DNA from: JANNBN01 sp963763885
GTDB taxonomy: Bacteria; Actinomycetota; Acidimicrobiia; Acidimicrobiales; JANYDT01
Assembly (NCBI GenBank): GCA_963763885.1
Contig: CAVXQD010000003.1
Span: forward strand, 124,001 to 188,000
Reading direction: 5' to 3'
DNA: 64,000 nucleotides
Shown here: one piece after another, positions 34,759 to 44,664 of the stretch
Layout of the letters: each line of letters starts with the position of its first letter
Position numbering within the stretch: the stretch's first letter is position 1
Made by a program: the position numbers and the translations under genes
Notes under the pieces: model-generated
Seen by the model: the letters and a program-made list of their open reading frames with translations, nothing else
Told to the model about the DNA's origin: nothing
Databases searched by the model: none

Positions 34759-36531
34759 TCAGCCTGCCAGCAGTCGGGCGCGCAGCTCACGCTTGACCAG
34801 TTTGCCGTTCGCGTTACGCGGGATTGCTTCATCCAGCAGCCACACCTGCGAAGGGATCTTGTAGGCAGCCAGCTTGCCCGCGAGGAACTCCTGCAGCCCG
34901 CCCTGATCCAGCGTGGAACCTGGCTTCAGCAGCACGCCCGCTGCAACCGCTTCGCCAAGCCGCTCGTCTGGCACGCCGAACACGGCGGCTTCGATCACGT
35001 CGGGGTGCTCGTAGATGGCGATTTCGACCTCGGAGCAGTAGACGTTTTCGCCGCCGCGCAGCACCATGTCCTTGGCGCGGTCCACGATGAACACGAACCC
35101 GTCGGCATCGATGCGGGCAATGTCGCCGGTGTTGAACCAGCCGTCTTGGATGGCCTCGGCGGTTGCCTCGACCCTGTTGAGGTATCCCTTGATGACGCCT
35201 GAACCGCGGACCCACAACACGCCGGTGAGGTCACCACCAGACTGCACAACGTTGCTTTCTTCGTCTCGCAACTGCGCGTCGAACGTTGGCATGACCGGTC
35301 CACACGACGAGGGCTTCTCGAGGAAGAACGCTGCGCCGTTGGCCGTGACGATGCCGTGTGTTTCGGTGAGCCCATAGCCGGTGGACGGAGCGCCGCGCCC
35401 TTCGAGTGTCTTGCCAATCTTGCCGACGAGGTCTGGCTGCAAGGGTGCGCCACCTCCGCCGAGGCCAACCATTGACGACGTGTTGCGAGTTTCCCAGTCA
35501 GGGTGCGACAGCAACTCGCGCGCCATGGTTGGCACGCCAGAGAAGTTGGTGACGCCTTCGCGTTCGATCAGCTCGATTGCACGTGCAGGGTCCCACTTGT
35601 GCATGAACACAATCTTTGCGCCGCCCAGGGTGCCGGGGTGCAGGATGCAGTTGTTGGCGGTCACGTGGAACAGGGGAGTGGGCGCCATGAACACCGACTG
35701 TGGAGCCGGCGCACCTGGGGTGGGCGCAGCAGCAGGCGCTGGGTTGAGCGAAGCAAGCGCCCCTCCCGAAGCCGTGGCCCAGAAGATGATGTTGAAGATG
35801 TTGTTGACGCATCCCCGGTGGGTCAGCTGGGCGCCCTTGGGGAAGCCCGTGGTGCCTGAGGTGTAGAAGATGCAGGCGTCGTCGTTGGGGTCGATCGTTG
35901 CGTCGGGCAGCGTTGCGGGGGCAGTGGTCCGATCCACAACCTCTGACCATGCAAGCGAGTCGGCCAGTTCGCCATCCGTACGTGTACTGCGTACTCGGAT
36001 GACCGCCAGTGGGTTGTTGGCCCGCAACCCTGCCAGCACTCCGTTGACCCGCTCGAGTCGTTCGTCGTCTGCGATGAGGACCTTTGGCTTGCTGTCAGCG
36101 AGGCCGAATTCCATTTCGGTTGGCGTCCACCAGGCGTTCATGCCAACCACGGTTGCGCCGATGGACAGGGTGGCCCAGTAAGCGGTGACCCACTCGGGGT
36201 AGTTCCGCATTGCGATGGCGACCCGGTCGCCTTGCTGCACGCCGAAGCGGTCGCGGAGTGAGTGTGCGAGTGAGCGAACATCGCCCCCGATGTCGGCATA
36301 GGAGTAGCGCTCGTCTTCGTAGACGAGGTACATGAGCGTGCGATCTGCTTCGCGAGCCATACCGAGTGCCCATAGGTCGCGCATGGTTCCTGGAGCGTTT
36401 GCGAAGACCCGCAAGGGGACGCCGTTGACCTCGATCGGCGTCATGGCGAACAGTCCGCCGGGGGCGATCAGTGCCTCCCACGAGGTGTGGAGGGCAGCAA
36501 CGAGCGAAGGGGACGAATCCGGTTGAGTCAC
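34759..36531 (-). CDS. acyl-CoA synthetase (AMP-binding enzyme)
   Basis: 590 residues. ANL superfamily ligase forming acyl-AMP then acyl-CoA. P-loop IFYTSGTTGFPKGAQLTHRG, the A5 block STGYGLTETHG, the A7/A8 block GWFNTGDIARIDADGFVFI then DRAKDMVLRGGENVYCSEVE and the catalytic lysine region ANGKLVKRELR. The acyl specificity is not readable. A Pro/Ala-rich insertion (SLNPAPAAAPTPGAPAPQ) near residue 270 is unusual and looks like a surface loop. It precedes an alpha/beta-hydrolase gene on the same strand. Confidence 0.92.
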   Translation of the reverse strand: MTQPDSSPSLVAALHTSWEALIAPGGLFAMTPIEVNGVPLRVFANAPGTMRDLWALGMAREADRTLMYLVYEDERYSYADIGGDVRSLAHSLRDRFGVQQGDRVAIAMRNYPEWVTAYWATLSIGATVVGMNAWWTPTEMEFGLADSKPKVLIADDERLERVNGVLAGLRANNPLAVIRVRSTRTDGELADSLAWSEVVDRTTAPATLPDATIDPNDDACIFYTSGTTGFPKGAQLTHRGCVNNIFNIIFWATASGGALASLNPAPAAAPTPGAPAPQSVFMAPTPLFHVTANNCILHPGTLGGAKIVFMHKWDPARAIELIEREGVTNFSGVPTMARELLSHPDWETRNTSSMVGLGGGGAPLQPDLVGKIGKTLEGRGAPSTGYGLTETHGIVTANGAAFFLEKPSSCGPVMPTFDAQLRDEESNVVQSGGDLTGVLWVRGSGVIKGYLNRVEATAEAIQDGWFNTGDIARIDADGFVFIVDRAKDMVLRGGENVYCSEVEIAIYEHPDVIEAAVFGVPDERLGEAVAAGVLLKPGSTLDQGGLQEFLAGKLAAYKIPSQVWLLDEAIPRNANGKLVKRELRARLLAG

Positions 36532-36593
36532 CCCCAGTTCTTAGTGGATCATGTGCTTCCAGGACCAGTCAGAGGTGCCGAGGATCGGCGGCC

Positions 36594-37154
36594 CTAGTCC
36601 GGGGCGTGCCAGGCCCGCACGTCTGGAAGGTTGCGCCAGCGTTGTGCGGTGTCGAGGCCGTAGCCGACCAGCCAGTCGTCTGGGATGGTGCGACCCACGT
36701 AGCGAAGTCCGGCCGTGTCCACGTGAGGAACGGTCTGGCGGACAAGGAGCGCGCACACCTCCACGCTTGCTGCGCCGCGGTCGGCCAACAGTCTGCGTAC
36801 ATAGTTCATGGTGAGGCCGGAGTCGATGATTTCGTCGACCAGGATGACGTGGCGTCCGGTGACGTCGGTCTCGAGATCCTTGAGGATGCGCACCACGCCG
36901 CTGCTCTTGGTGGTGGCGCCGTACGACGACACCGCCATGAAGTCAACCTCGACGCTCCATTGGATGGCGCGCGCAAGATCTGCCATGAAGACGAACGCGC
37001 CACGCAGCACGCCGACCAGCAGGGGGTCGAGACCTGCGTAGTCGGTGGTGATGCGATGGCCGAGCCCGCTGACAATCTGCGCGAGCTCTGCCTGGCTGAC
37101 GAGGATCTCGCCAAGCTCAGGGTGTTGCAACGGCTGAGGTTCTTCAGCAGGCAC
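36594..37154 (-). CDS. hpt: hypoxanthine phosphoribosyltransferase
   Basis: 186 residues. Purine salvage: hypoxanthine or guanine + PRPP to IMP or GMP. PRPP loop HVILVDEIIDSGLTMNYV, the substrate region LLVGVLRGAFVFMADLARAI, the flexible loop SSYG(A)TTKSSG, and DDWLVGYGLD near the C-terminus. Normal length. The stand-alone position, with a small hypothetical gene upstream, differs from the common tilS-hpt-ftsH order. Confidence 0.95.
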   Translation of the reverse strand: MPAEEPQPLQHPELGEILVSQAELAQIVSGLGHRITTDYAGLDPLLVGVLRGAFVFMADLARAIQWSVEVDFMAVSSYGATTKSSGVVRILKDLETDVTGRHVILVDEIIDSGLTMNYVRRLLADRGAASVEVCALLVRQTVPHVDTAGLRYVGRTIPDDWLVGYGLDTAQRWRNLPDVRAWHAPD

Positions 37155-37171
37155 GTGCGTGCAGCCGTTAC

Positions 37172-37489
37172 TTAGAAGCGACGTTCGTTCGTCTTCTTCT
37201 TGGGCGGAGCGGTAAATGGAGCCTCGATGAGTGCGCCGAACGCAGCGTCTTCAGGCTGGCGTGGGTTGTTGAGGTTCTGCAGGAAGAGCTTCAACGCAGC
37301 ACGTGCAGGTGCGACGTGGTCGCCTTTCAGTGCGGTTGAGCGAGCCAAAGCGTCCTTGGCCTGGGCGACGCGCTCTTTGCGCTTGGCCTTCTCTTCTTCG
37401 GAACGTTCCGTCTTTGGTCCGGCGTTCTTGGCGGCGGTCGCAGCTGCTGCGAGTTCTGCGGCGGTCGTGAGCTTGGCGCGGATGGCCAC
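37172..37489 (-). CDS. small Ala/Lys-rich hypothetical protein
   Basis: 105 residues, not recognised. The N-terminal half is helical and charged (TTAAELAAAATAAKNAGPKT, then RSEEEKAKRKERVAQAKDAL), likely a coiled coil; the C-terminus has LKLFLQNLNNPRQPEDAAFG and a basic end KKKTNERRF. No signal peptide or membrane helix. It lies 17 bases upstream of hpt on the same strand. A nucleic-acid-associated role would suit the composition, but nothing shows it. Confidence 0.6.
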   Translation of the reverse strand: MAIRAKLTTAAELAAAATAAKNAGPKTERSEEEKAKRKERVAQAKDALARSTALKGDHVAPARAALKLFLQNLNNPRQPEDAAFGALIEAPFTAPPKKKTNERRF

Positions 37490-37684
37490 TGGAATCGTCT
37501 CCGAAAGAGGGTGGGGCTGATGGACCAGTCAAGGTTAGGCGATAGGAGGTGCCCGGACGGACGGGGCCCGAATTTGCCTTCTGGCGCTCGTACTCAGCCT
37601 CCTTGGCCACCACACGGAAGCAGTTTCCCGGAAATTTTCAGATGCAGCTGAAAGGAACCGAACGACTCCGGGCTCTTTGCTTTC

Positions 37685-39797
37685 ATGAGGTCGGTAAACG
37701 TCGGGAGCGCCCGACGATCAGGTGGCTGGGGGTCTGGTGGGCATCGGATCGCGGCGCTTGACGGAGTCCGGGCCATTGCAATTGCGGCCGTTGTGGCCTT
37801 CCACGCAGATCTGAGCGTGGATCCCCGGTGGGTTCCTCGGGGTTGAGGTGTTCTTCGTTCTGTCCGGGTTTCTGGTTGGGAACTGGTTGCTCGCGTCGGT
37901 GCGCGTCGGTCCCGGCCGAGTGGAGCACTCAATCCGATCTGGTTCTTCTCTCTGGCAACAGTTCTTGCGGCGTCGTGCGCGTCGGCTGATACCCGCTCTG
38001 GTTGCGTGCGTTGGCGTGGTGGGGATTGTGGTTGCGGCCGGTTACCCAGACGACCCGAATCAGTGGACAGCCTGGTGGCGCGGCGGGCTGGGCGGGCTTA
38101 CCGGGACAGCGAACTGGGTGGAGATGGTGACGCAGCGGGACTACTTCGCCTCGTCGGGCAGGGGTGCGGTGTTTGGGCACCTGTGGTCTCTCGGTGTTGA
38201 GATGCAGGCGTACCTACTGCTTGCGGTGCTGGTTCCGGTCGTTTGGCGGTTGGTCGGATTTCGTTGCGCCGAAGTATTTGCAGTCCTTGCGACGCTTTCC
38301 TACTCATGGCAGGCCGTGGTGGCGACAGCTGCTGCAAAGGACGGGTCCATGGGCGGCGGCCACGCGTACTTTGGGACGGACACGCGGATCGGAGCGGTGT
38401 TCCTCGGTGTCGCGACGGCTGCGTTTGTCCGCCGGTCTGCGTCGCGTGAACCAGTGCTCTTTCCGTGGGTCGCCGAGGCCATCGTGTCGGTTGCGCTGCT
38501 GGGTTTGCTGCTGCTGTTCGTGCACGTGGAAGGGACTGATCTCTCGCTCTATCGCGGTTGGTTCTGTCTCACGGCTCTGTCGACGGCGGTGGTCATCGGC
38601 GCATCGTGTGTGGCTTCGCAACAGGGCATCTCCACGCGCGCAGCTTGGCTGTTGGGTTCGCCACCGATGCGGTGGCTTGGGTCGCGTTCCTATGGCGTGT
38701 ACTTGTGGCATTGGCCGGTATTTGTCATGACCCGCCCGATTGCCGGCGTGCCGATGTCCGCGTGGGGTTTTGCGCAGAGGGTGGTGCTAGTTGCGATTCT
38801 GTCCGAGGTCTCCTTCACGTGGATCGAAACAACACCTGTAACTGCGATCAACGCAATGGAGAACTGGCGCTTCAACTGGCACATCAACGTGCCCCGGCTG
38901 GTCGTTCCACTCCGCATCGTGCCGGCTCCCCGGCGGGCTGCCGAACTGGTGGGCGCCGCAATGGTCGGCAGCGTCATCACATTGGTGGCGACCTTGGGTG
39001 CGGTGACCTCGGCTGCGGCGCCAGCTGCCTCGCGTCTCGCACCTGTGCCGTTGGCGAGTGGCATTGGCGAACTGATTCCGGTGTCGGCCGATCCGTCTTC
39101 GACAACTGTAGGTGCACCTACAACATTGCACATCTCGTCCAATGAACAGCTGCCTGAGTCGACGCTGCCGTCAACCGCGCTCCTTTCAACCGCGCTGCTG
39201 TCAACCACGGTGCTGCTAACTACGCTCCCGTCCACGGTTCCCGCAACGACATTTCCTCCGTTGGTGTTCGACCCGGCAAACGTGACCATCATCGGTGACT
39301 CCGTGCTGCAAGCGGCATCCCCGGCACTGCGGGCGCGGCTTGGGCAGTCGATCGTGATCGACGCGAAAATCGGCCGGCAGTTTGTGCAAGCTGGTTCGGT
39401 GGTGGACGGGCTTCGAGTCGAGGGGCGATTGCGGGCGATGGTGGTTGTTGCGTTGGGAACAAACGGGCCGTTTAACGATGCGGCAATCGATGGGCTTATT
39501 GCGCAACTTGCGGATAGAGAGCTGGTTGCATTTGTGATGGTCAAAGCGCCGCGGCGATGGGAAGGTAAGGTCAATCAGACGCTTCGACGAGCACAAGAGC
39601 GTCATCCCAACGTGATCGTGATTGATTGGCCAACCGTGGTGCAACAGCGGCGCTTGCGCCTACCAGATGGTGTGCACCCGGCTCCAGTGGCTGCATCGGT
39701 CTATGCCGAGTTGCTGGTTGGGGCGCTCTCTGGGGCTGTGCAGGCGTGGCCTTGTTCAAGTCCAGCAGGTTGCTCCACGTCCACGGTGCTTCCATGA
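37685..39797 (+). CDS. OafA-type acyltransferase 3 with SGNH domain, apparent frameshift
   Basis: The N-terminal frame starts at ATG 37685 and gives AALDGVRAIAIAAVVAFHAD, the hallmark AT3 start with the conserved His. It meets TGA near 37842. Family sequence resumes in another frame from about 37826 (GGFLGVEVFFVLSGFLVGNW) and stays open to 39797. The break is at GATCCCCGGTGGG, so one base is missing or miscalled in a C run. About ten helices follow, then a Thr/Ser linker with ALLSTALLST repeats, and a C-terminal SGNH domain (TIIGDSVLQ, PDGVHP). It acetylates envelope sugars. The stop overlaps the sigma-factor start (ATGA). Confidence 0.8.
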
Positions 39798-40324
39798 CGC
39801 GGCTGCGGGTTGTTCGCAACGAAGTGGACGCTGCGGGCAGTTCGGACTCGGCGCCCGTTGCTGCCAGGCGAGATCCGTTCGAGGAATTTGTCGAGGTGGA
39901 GAGCGGCCGACTTCGTGCCGTGCTCGTTGCGCGCTACGGCGTGGAGGTCGGGTGCGACGCGCACGCTGATGCGTTGGGATGGGCATGGCAGAACTGGGAT
40001 CGGCTTGTGGTGATGGACAACCCCGTCGGCTACCTGTACCGGGTTGCTCAGTCTGCAACGCGGTCGCAACGACGATGGTTGACCCGCCACTCGTTTCCTG
40101 CACGTATGCCAGAGCGGTGGCATGTTGATGCGGACGTGTCGTTGATGACCTCACTTGCTCGGCTGACCGAGCCTCAGCGTGTTGCGCTTCTGATGGTCCA
40201 CGGCCACCAATGGTCATACGCCGAAGTTGCAGAGGTGCTTGGGTGTTCCGTCAGTGCAGTTACTAATCATGTGCATCGAGGGCTTTCGGCGATGCGTAAA
40301 CAACTGGTAGAGGAGGACTCATGA
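39794..40324 (+). CDS. RNA polymerase sigma-70 family factor (ECF-type)
   Basis: 176 residues from ATG 39794. Region 2 is divergent (FEEFVEVESGRLRAVLVARYG, ADALGWAWQNWDRLVVMDNPVGYLYRVAQS) and region 4 clear (LARLTEPQRVALLMVHGHQW then SYAEVAEVLGCSVSAVTNHVHRG). It resembles the SigE-type group of actinobacterial ECF factors. It overlaps the acyltransferase gene and the next gene by four bases on each side, forming a tight three-gene operon. The following membrane protein is a candidate regulator. Confidence 0.85.
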   Translation: MTRLRVVRNEVDAAGSSDSAPVAARRDPFEEFVEVESGRLRAVLVARYGVEVGCDAHADALGWAWQNWDRLVVMDNPVGYLYRVAQSATRSQRRWLTRHSFPARMPERWHVDADVSLMTSLARLTEPQRVALLMVHGHQWSYAEVAEVLGCSVSAVTNHVHRGLSAMRKQLVEEDS

Positions 40325-41076
40325 ACGACGTTCCGGACTCGGAACTATCAGCGCGCATATCACGGGTCGCGGAGTCGCTTGATTCTGCCGCTGATCGATA
40401 TCAGCGAGAGGTCGTTGGTCGACGCCGTGGTGGAACTGCGAGCCACCAGGGGGCCCGGGTCCGTTTCCTGGGCGGTATTGCAGCGGCATCGGCTCTGGCT
40501 GTGGTCGCAACGATTTCTCTCACGAATCGAGACGTTCGGACAACGGACTTGGCGGTCGACGCGGCCGCAGCGTCAAGCAGCCCAGGATCTGGTGCATCTG
40601 CAGAGCAGGCGTCGGTGCCCCCAGTGGCCGTAACGACGGCCGTCCCAACGTTTGATCCGGCCGCTGTCTACCCGAGCACCACAACCTTTGAGCCCTTGCA
40701 GGTTGTTGACCTTGGTTGGCAGTCGTCGCCAACCGAGATCGTGTTCCCGGCCGGTGCCGCAGCTGTTGAGCTGCGTGCCTGGTTCGGGGATGTCGCTGCG
40801 GGATCCGTCGGTGGGTCCGTCACTACGCTCGACGTCGGGCCCGAGCACGGGTCCGGCACATTCCGTGCCAAAGCGAATCAGAAGATTTCGGTCTCGGCGC
40901 AGTTCGCAGCTACGGTCACCGTCTCGTTGTTGGACACCACCACAACCGATCCTGTGGTTGCCGTGTTCACGTTGCCAGGATTGGGTTCAGCCCGGCTGCC
41001 GGCCACTGGGCGCTACTCAATTCAGGTCGATACGCAGGTGATAGAGCCGTCCAAGATCATGTTGTGGATCAGGTAG
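40321..41076 (+). CDS. membrane-anchored partner of the sigma factor (possible anti-sigma)
   Basis: 251 residues. A short cytoplasmic N-terminus of about 50 residues (ELSARISRVAESLDSAADRY) leads to one helix (FLGGIAAASALAVVATISL), then a Ser/Ala/Thr-rich linker and an extracytoplasmic beta-rich domain with no recognised name. That topology plus translational overlap (ATGA) with an ECF sigma gene is the usual arrangement for anti-sigma factors. The cytoplasmic part lacks the zinc HxxxCxxC motif of ZAS proteins, so the call is by context and topology. Confidence 0.6.
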   Translation: MNDVPDSELSARISRVAESLDSAADRYQREVVGRRRGGTASHQGARVRFLGGIAAASALAVVATISLTNRDVRTTDLAVDAAAASSSPGSGASAEQASVPPVAVTTAVPTFDPAAVYPSTTTFEPLQVVDLGWQSSPTEIVFPAGAAAVELRAWFGDVAAGSVGGSVTTLDVGPEHGSGTFRAKANQKISVSAQFAATVTVSLLDTTTTDPVVAVFTLPGLGSARLPATGRYSIQVDTQVIEPSKIMLWIR

Positions 41077-41084
41077 GGCCCGAT

Positions 41085-43034
41085 TCAGGACCAGGTGAAC
41101 TCTGCCGGGTCGACTTGTCGGGTGGAATGCCAGTAGTCGATGAGGCGGAACGGCATCGGTGACACAACCCGGCCAAACCGGTTGCGGTAGTAAGTGGACA
41201 TGCCAGGGTGCGTCCAGATGAGCGTTTCGTGTTCGGCGTCGACTCGTTGGACGTACTCGTCTCGGACGGCATCGTGCACCTCCATGGAGGCGTGGCCAGA
41301 CGACAGGAGTTCAACGATGCACGACGTGATGTAGCGGGTCTGCGCCTCGGCCATCAGGAACCCGCTGCCTCCATGTCCGGCGTTGGTGTTGGGGCCACCC
41401 ATCAGGAACAGGTTGGGAAATCCGGGGACCGTGATGCCCAAGTGCGCCGTTGGGTTGTCATCGGCCCAATCGTCTGCAAGGCGCTTTGCATTGCGGCCGG
41501 TGATGTTGAGGCGCGCCGCATGGTCGGTGACGCTGAACCCGGTAGCCACGACCACAACGTCTGCGTCGTGATGCGTGCCGTCTGCGGTGAGAACACCAGT
41601 TTCGTCAAGGCTCGTGATGGCATCGGTTGCCAGCGTCACGTGTGGTTGCTTCAGCGCAGCAAACCATCCCTTGTCCAGCAGGATTCGCTTGCCGTATGGA
41701 GGGTAGGTCGGCACGCACTTTTCGATGAGGTCGGGCCGGCCATCCAGCTGCTGGAGGATGTGGCTGGTCATCTCTTCGCGGTGTCGGTCGTTGATGCGGT
41801 TGAGGGACCGTTCTGGGTGCGGCCACTCGGGGTCCTTCTTCAAGAACCGGAGGAGCCCGTCGCCGTAACGCCAGAACTGCGTGAAGCGGGTCCAAGTGCC
41901 GTAATACGGCAGGTTGCGAAAGAGCCACTCTTCAGCGGGACGGACCGGGTCGTTGAGGTGCGGCACGTTGCGAGCCCACTGGGGAGAGCGTTGGAAGATT
42001 GTCAGTGCGCGTACGGTGTCGACGATGGCAGGCACGATCTGCATGGACGATGCGCCGGTGCCGATGACGGCCACTTGCTTGTCCGTGAGATCCAAATTGT
42101 CGGGCCATCTAGCGGTGTGGAACATGGGTCCCGTGAATCGCTCCTGCCCGGGAAAGCTTGCGACCTCCGGGCGGTTGAAGTGGCCGATGGCGCCAACCAC
42201 TACGCGCGCATTGATTGTGGATTCGCCGGCCGGAGTGGATACCGATACGTACCAGCGTTGCCCTGCGTCGGACCACAACACCTGCCGCACCTCGGTGTTG
42301 TATTCCACAGTCTGGGTCAGCTCTTGGTCTGCAGCGACGTTCTGCACGTAGCCAAGCAGTTCGTCGCGCTGTGAGAAGAAGTGGGTCCAGCCCGGGTTAG
42401 GCGCGAAGGAGTAGCTATAGAAGTGGTTGGGTGTGTCCACGCCGCAGCCCGGATACCGGTTCTCGAACCACGTGCCGCCGACCTGCGCGTTCTTCTCGAC
42501 GATGCGGTATGCAATGCCCAGGCGACGCATCTGCAACGCGAGGCACAGGCCCGAGATGCCTGCTCCGATGATGAGCACGGAGGTGGAGTCTTCGCCGTCA
42601 GCGAGGTGTCGCGAGATGTCGCCGTTGCTGGAGGTGTCGCGGTCGGCGGCGGTCGGCCAGTCGATGACCCCCGCGTCGAAGCCCATGTCGATGCGAACCA
42701 TGGGGAGATACTCGGGCGGCACCTGTTCGCCCAGACAGACGTTCATCATGTCGGCGAGTAGTTCGTTGCCCGGGTCCCCAATTGTCGGAGTGGCAAAGGA
42801 ACCGTTCTGCACCAGACCCCTGATTGCATCACGGATCTCGTCGGCCAGTTCGTCAGTGAAACCGGACTGTGGGTCAGCGATCAACCGCACGTCGCGGCGT
42901 GGCGTGAACGGCGGTTGCATCCAGCGGCGGTCGCCGGTCAAATGGACGAGGCACATCAGCAAGACACGCAGGTCCGCGTCGGCCAGCGCTGCGGTCAAAT
43001 CGTCAGTCTGCTGCTGGTCGCCGTTGTATGGCAT
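41085..43034 (-). CDS. flavin-containing monooxygenase (Baeyer-Villiger type)
   Basis: 649 residues from ATG 43034; an upstream TTG would add 24. An N-terminal extension of about 120 residues precedes the FAD site VLIIGAGISGLCLALQMRRL. The Baeyer-Villiger fingerprint FTGPMFHTARWP is intact, followed by the NADPH site VAVIGTGASSMQIVP. The typical NxxGY-like ending (GAHxxT region) is replaced by ...GGPNTNAGHGGSG. It inserts oxygen next to a ketone carbonyl, turning ketones to esters or lactones; the long N-terminus is as in 4-hydroxyacetophenone-type enzymes. The adjacent hydrolase and CoA ligase genes would suit a ketone pathway but are 5 kb away. Confidence 0.88.
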   Translation of the reverse strand: MPYNGDQQQTDDLTAALADADLRVLLMCLVHLTGDRRWMQPPFTPRRDVRLIADPQSGFTDELADEIRDAIRGLVQNGSFATPTIGDPGNELLADMMNVCLGEQVPPEYLPMVRIDMGFDAGVIDWPTAADRDTSSNGDISRHLADGEDSTSVLIIGAGISGLCLALQMRRLGIAYRIVEKNAQVGGTWFENRYPGCGVDTPNHFYSYSFAPNPGWTHFFSQRDELLGYVQNVAADQELTQTVEYNTEVRQVLWSDAGQRWYVSVSTPAGESTINARVVVGAIGHFNRPEVASFPGQERFTGPMFHTARWPDNLDLTDKQVAVIGTGASSMQIVPAIVDTVRALTIFQRSPQWARNVPHLNDPVRPAEEWLFRNLPYYGTWTRFTQFWRYGDGLLRFLKKDPEWPHPERSLNRINDRHREEMTSHILQQLDGRPDLIEKCVPTYPPYGKRILLDKGWFAALKQPHVTLATDAITSLDETGVLTADGTHHDADVVVVATGFSVTDHAARLNITGRNAKRLADDWADDNPTAHLGITVPGFPNLFLMGGPNTNAGHGGSGFLMAEAQTRYITSCIVELLSSGHASMEVHDAVRDEYVQRVDAEHETLIWTHPGMSTYYRNRFGRVVSPMPFRLIDYWHSTRQVDPAEFTWS

Positions 43035-43283
43035 GAGGCGGAGTGTACGCCGAGGGCATGGAATGGCAGGAATCGAGTCAAGAGTCGGTAGTTTCACCGA
43101 TGACAATCGGGACGGCGTTGCTTAATGTGACCCACAGTGGCGCGAGCGGGGCGGGTAGTCCCGGTCTGGTCACAGTGGAAACGACGGACTTCCATTGTGG
43201 CTGGATTGAGACGGACGCTTCTCGTCGGGGCGAACCGACTCCGGACGTGCGATGGGCGCACCTACGGACTACGGTGCGCGGTG

Positions 43284-44147
43284 ATGACAGGTCCCACGCC
43301 CCTGCACGATTACGAGTTCGACCTTCGAGGGTTCCTCGTTTTGCCCGGCGCGCTTGGCGAGGCCGAGGTGGGTGCGCTCAACGCTGCCTATGACCGGTTC
43401 CCGGAGATCGGGACCGGCGAGTGGTACGGAAACGCACAACGCAGGGACTACACAGCCGACACCGGGTTTGAGCTGCACAACCTGTTGGATTGCGGTGATC
43501 CAGCGTTCGACTTGCTGATCGACCATCCCAGCTGGATCCAGCACGTGAACCATTACGCGGGCGAAGAAGGGACGTACGTCCAAGGTGTGACGATCGACGA
43601 GAGCATCGCCACCATTCGGCAATCGGGCGGGCATCACCCTGTTCACTCGGGTGGACACGATGCATCCGTACGTACTCAGTACGCATATCGAAACGGGAGG
43701 TTCCGCTGTGGCCAGGTCAACGTGTTGTTGGCGTTGACCGACATTGGACCCGGCGACGGTGCAACGATGGTGATTCCGGGAAGCCACAAGTCCAACCTGC
43801 CTCACCCCTTGGCAGGTAGCTATGTTCGGGGCGATCGGATGGATGCGTTGCCGGGGGCGATCGAGTGCCACGTGAAGGCAGGCGACGCGTTGCTCTTCGT
43901 TGACTCGCTCATGCACGGCGGCTCCAGTCGGACAACGCTTGAGGGGGAGCGGCGTGTGATCATCCTGCGGTATGGGCCGCCGTGGGCACGTAGCCGCTAC
44001 GGCTACCAGTGGTCCGACGAGCTGCTCGATCGTCTAACCCCTGATCGGCGAGACATCCTCCAGCCGATGCCGCCGATGGCGCGTGGGTCGACGCGTATCC
44101 CCACCGACATGTTCGTCAAACAGATGGCCGGCAAAAGCGACCAGTAA
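43284..44147 (+). CDS. phytanoyl-CoA dioxygenase (PhyH) family protein
   Basis: 287 residues from ATG 43284. Fe(II)/2-oxoglutarate oxygenase fold: EFDLRGFLVLPGALGEAEV at the N-terminus, an insert with GGHHPVHSGGHD, then NVLLALTDIGPGDGATMVIP, GSHKSNLPHP, DALLFVDSLMHGGSSRT with the distal His, and RRVIILRYGPPW with the 2OG-binding Arg. The first His and Asp of the iron triad are harder to place; GGHD in the insert is the best candidate. It hydroxylates an unknown small molecule. Confidence 0.8.
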   Translation: MTGPTPLHDYEFDLRGFLVLPGALGEAEVGALNAAYDRFPEIGTGEWYGNAQRRDYTADTGFELHNLLDCGDPAFDLLIDHPSWIQHVNHYAGEEGTYVQGVTIDESIATIRQSGGHHPVHSGGHDASVRTQYAYRNGRFRCGQVNVLLALTDIGPGDGATMVIPGSHKSNLPHPLAGSYVRGDRMDALPGAIECHVKAGDALLFVDSLMHGGSSRTTLEGERRVIILRYGPPWARSRYGYQWSDELLDRLTPDRRDILQPMPPMARGSTRIPTDMFVKQMAGKSDQ

Positions 44148-44204
44148 CGCGGACCTGCGTTGCGCTGCCAGCGCGTATCGGGAGTGCGGTGCGAGAGTGG
44201 TGAA

Positions 44205-44612
44205 ATGACGACGCAACCCGATCCAACCGCACTGGCACATCAGACCATGCCCTTCGCCGCTCATCTTGGGATGACGGTCAGCGAGGCGAGCGCAGAACGG
44301 GTGGTCGCCCATCTGGAATGGGCGCCGGAGCGCTGCACGGCTGGCGGGGCGATGCATGGGGGAGCGCTGATGGCGTTGGCCGATGCGTCGGGGGCTATGG
44401 CTGCCTTTTTCAACCTGCCTGACGGCGCAGCTGGCACCACCACCATCAGCAGCGCAACCAACTTCCTGCGTGGCGTGCGAAGTGGTTCCGTCACCGCAAC
44501 CAGCACGTGCCTGCACAAGGGCCGGACCACCATCGTGGTGGATACGGAGTTGCGAGACGACGCAGGCAAGCTGGTCGCCCGAGTGACACAGACCCAGGCC
44601 GTGTTGAGCTAA
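44205..44612 (+). CDS. PaaI-type hotdog thioesterase
   Basis: 135 residues from ATG 44205. Hotdog fold with the signature MHGGALMALADASGAMAAF, in which the Gly-rich helix carries the catalytic acid, followed by TNFLRGVRSGSVTATSTCLH and RTTIVVDTELRDDAGKLVARV. It hydrolyses acyl-CoA or aryl-CoA thioesters, as PaaI does. It stands just before ssrA. The start was chosen for the short leader and the alignment with family N-termini. Confidence 0.88.
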   Translation: MTTQPDPTALAHQTMPFAAHLGMTVSEASAERVVAHLEWAPERCTAGGAMHGGALMALADASGAMAAFFNLPDGAAGTTTISSATNFLRGVRSGSVTATSTCLHKGRTTIVVDTELRDDAGKLVARVTQTQAVLS

Positions 44613-44664
44613 GTCTGAAGCTGGTGCGAGTACTGGCGGTGGGCGAGTAGGGTGGGCGGTCTGC

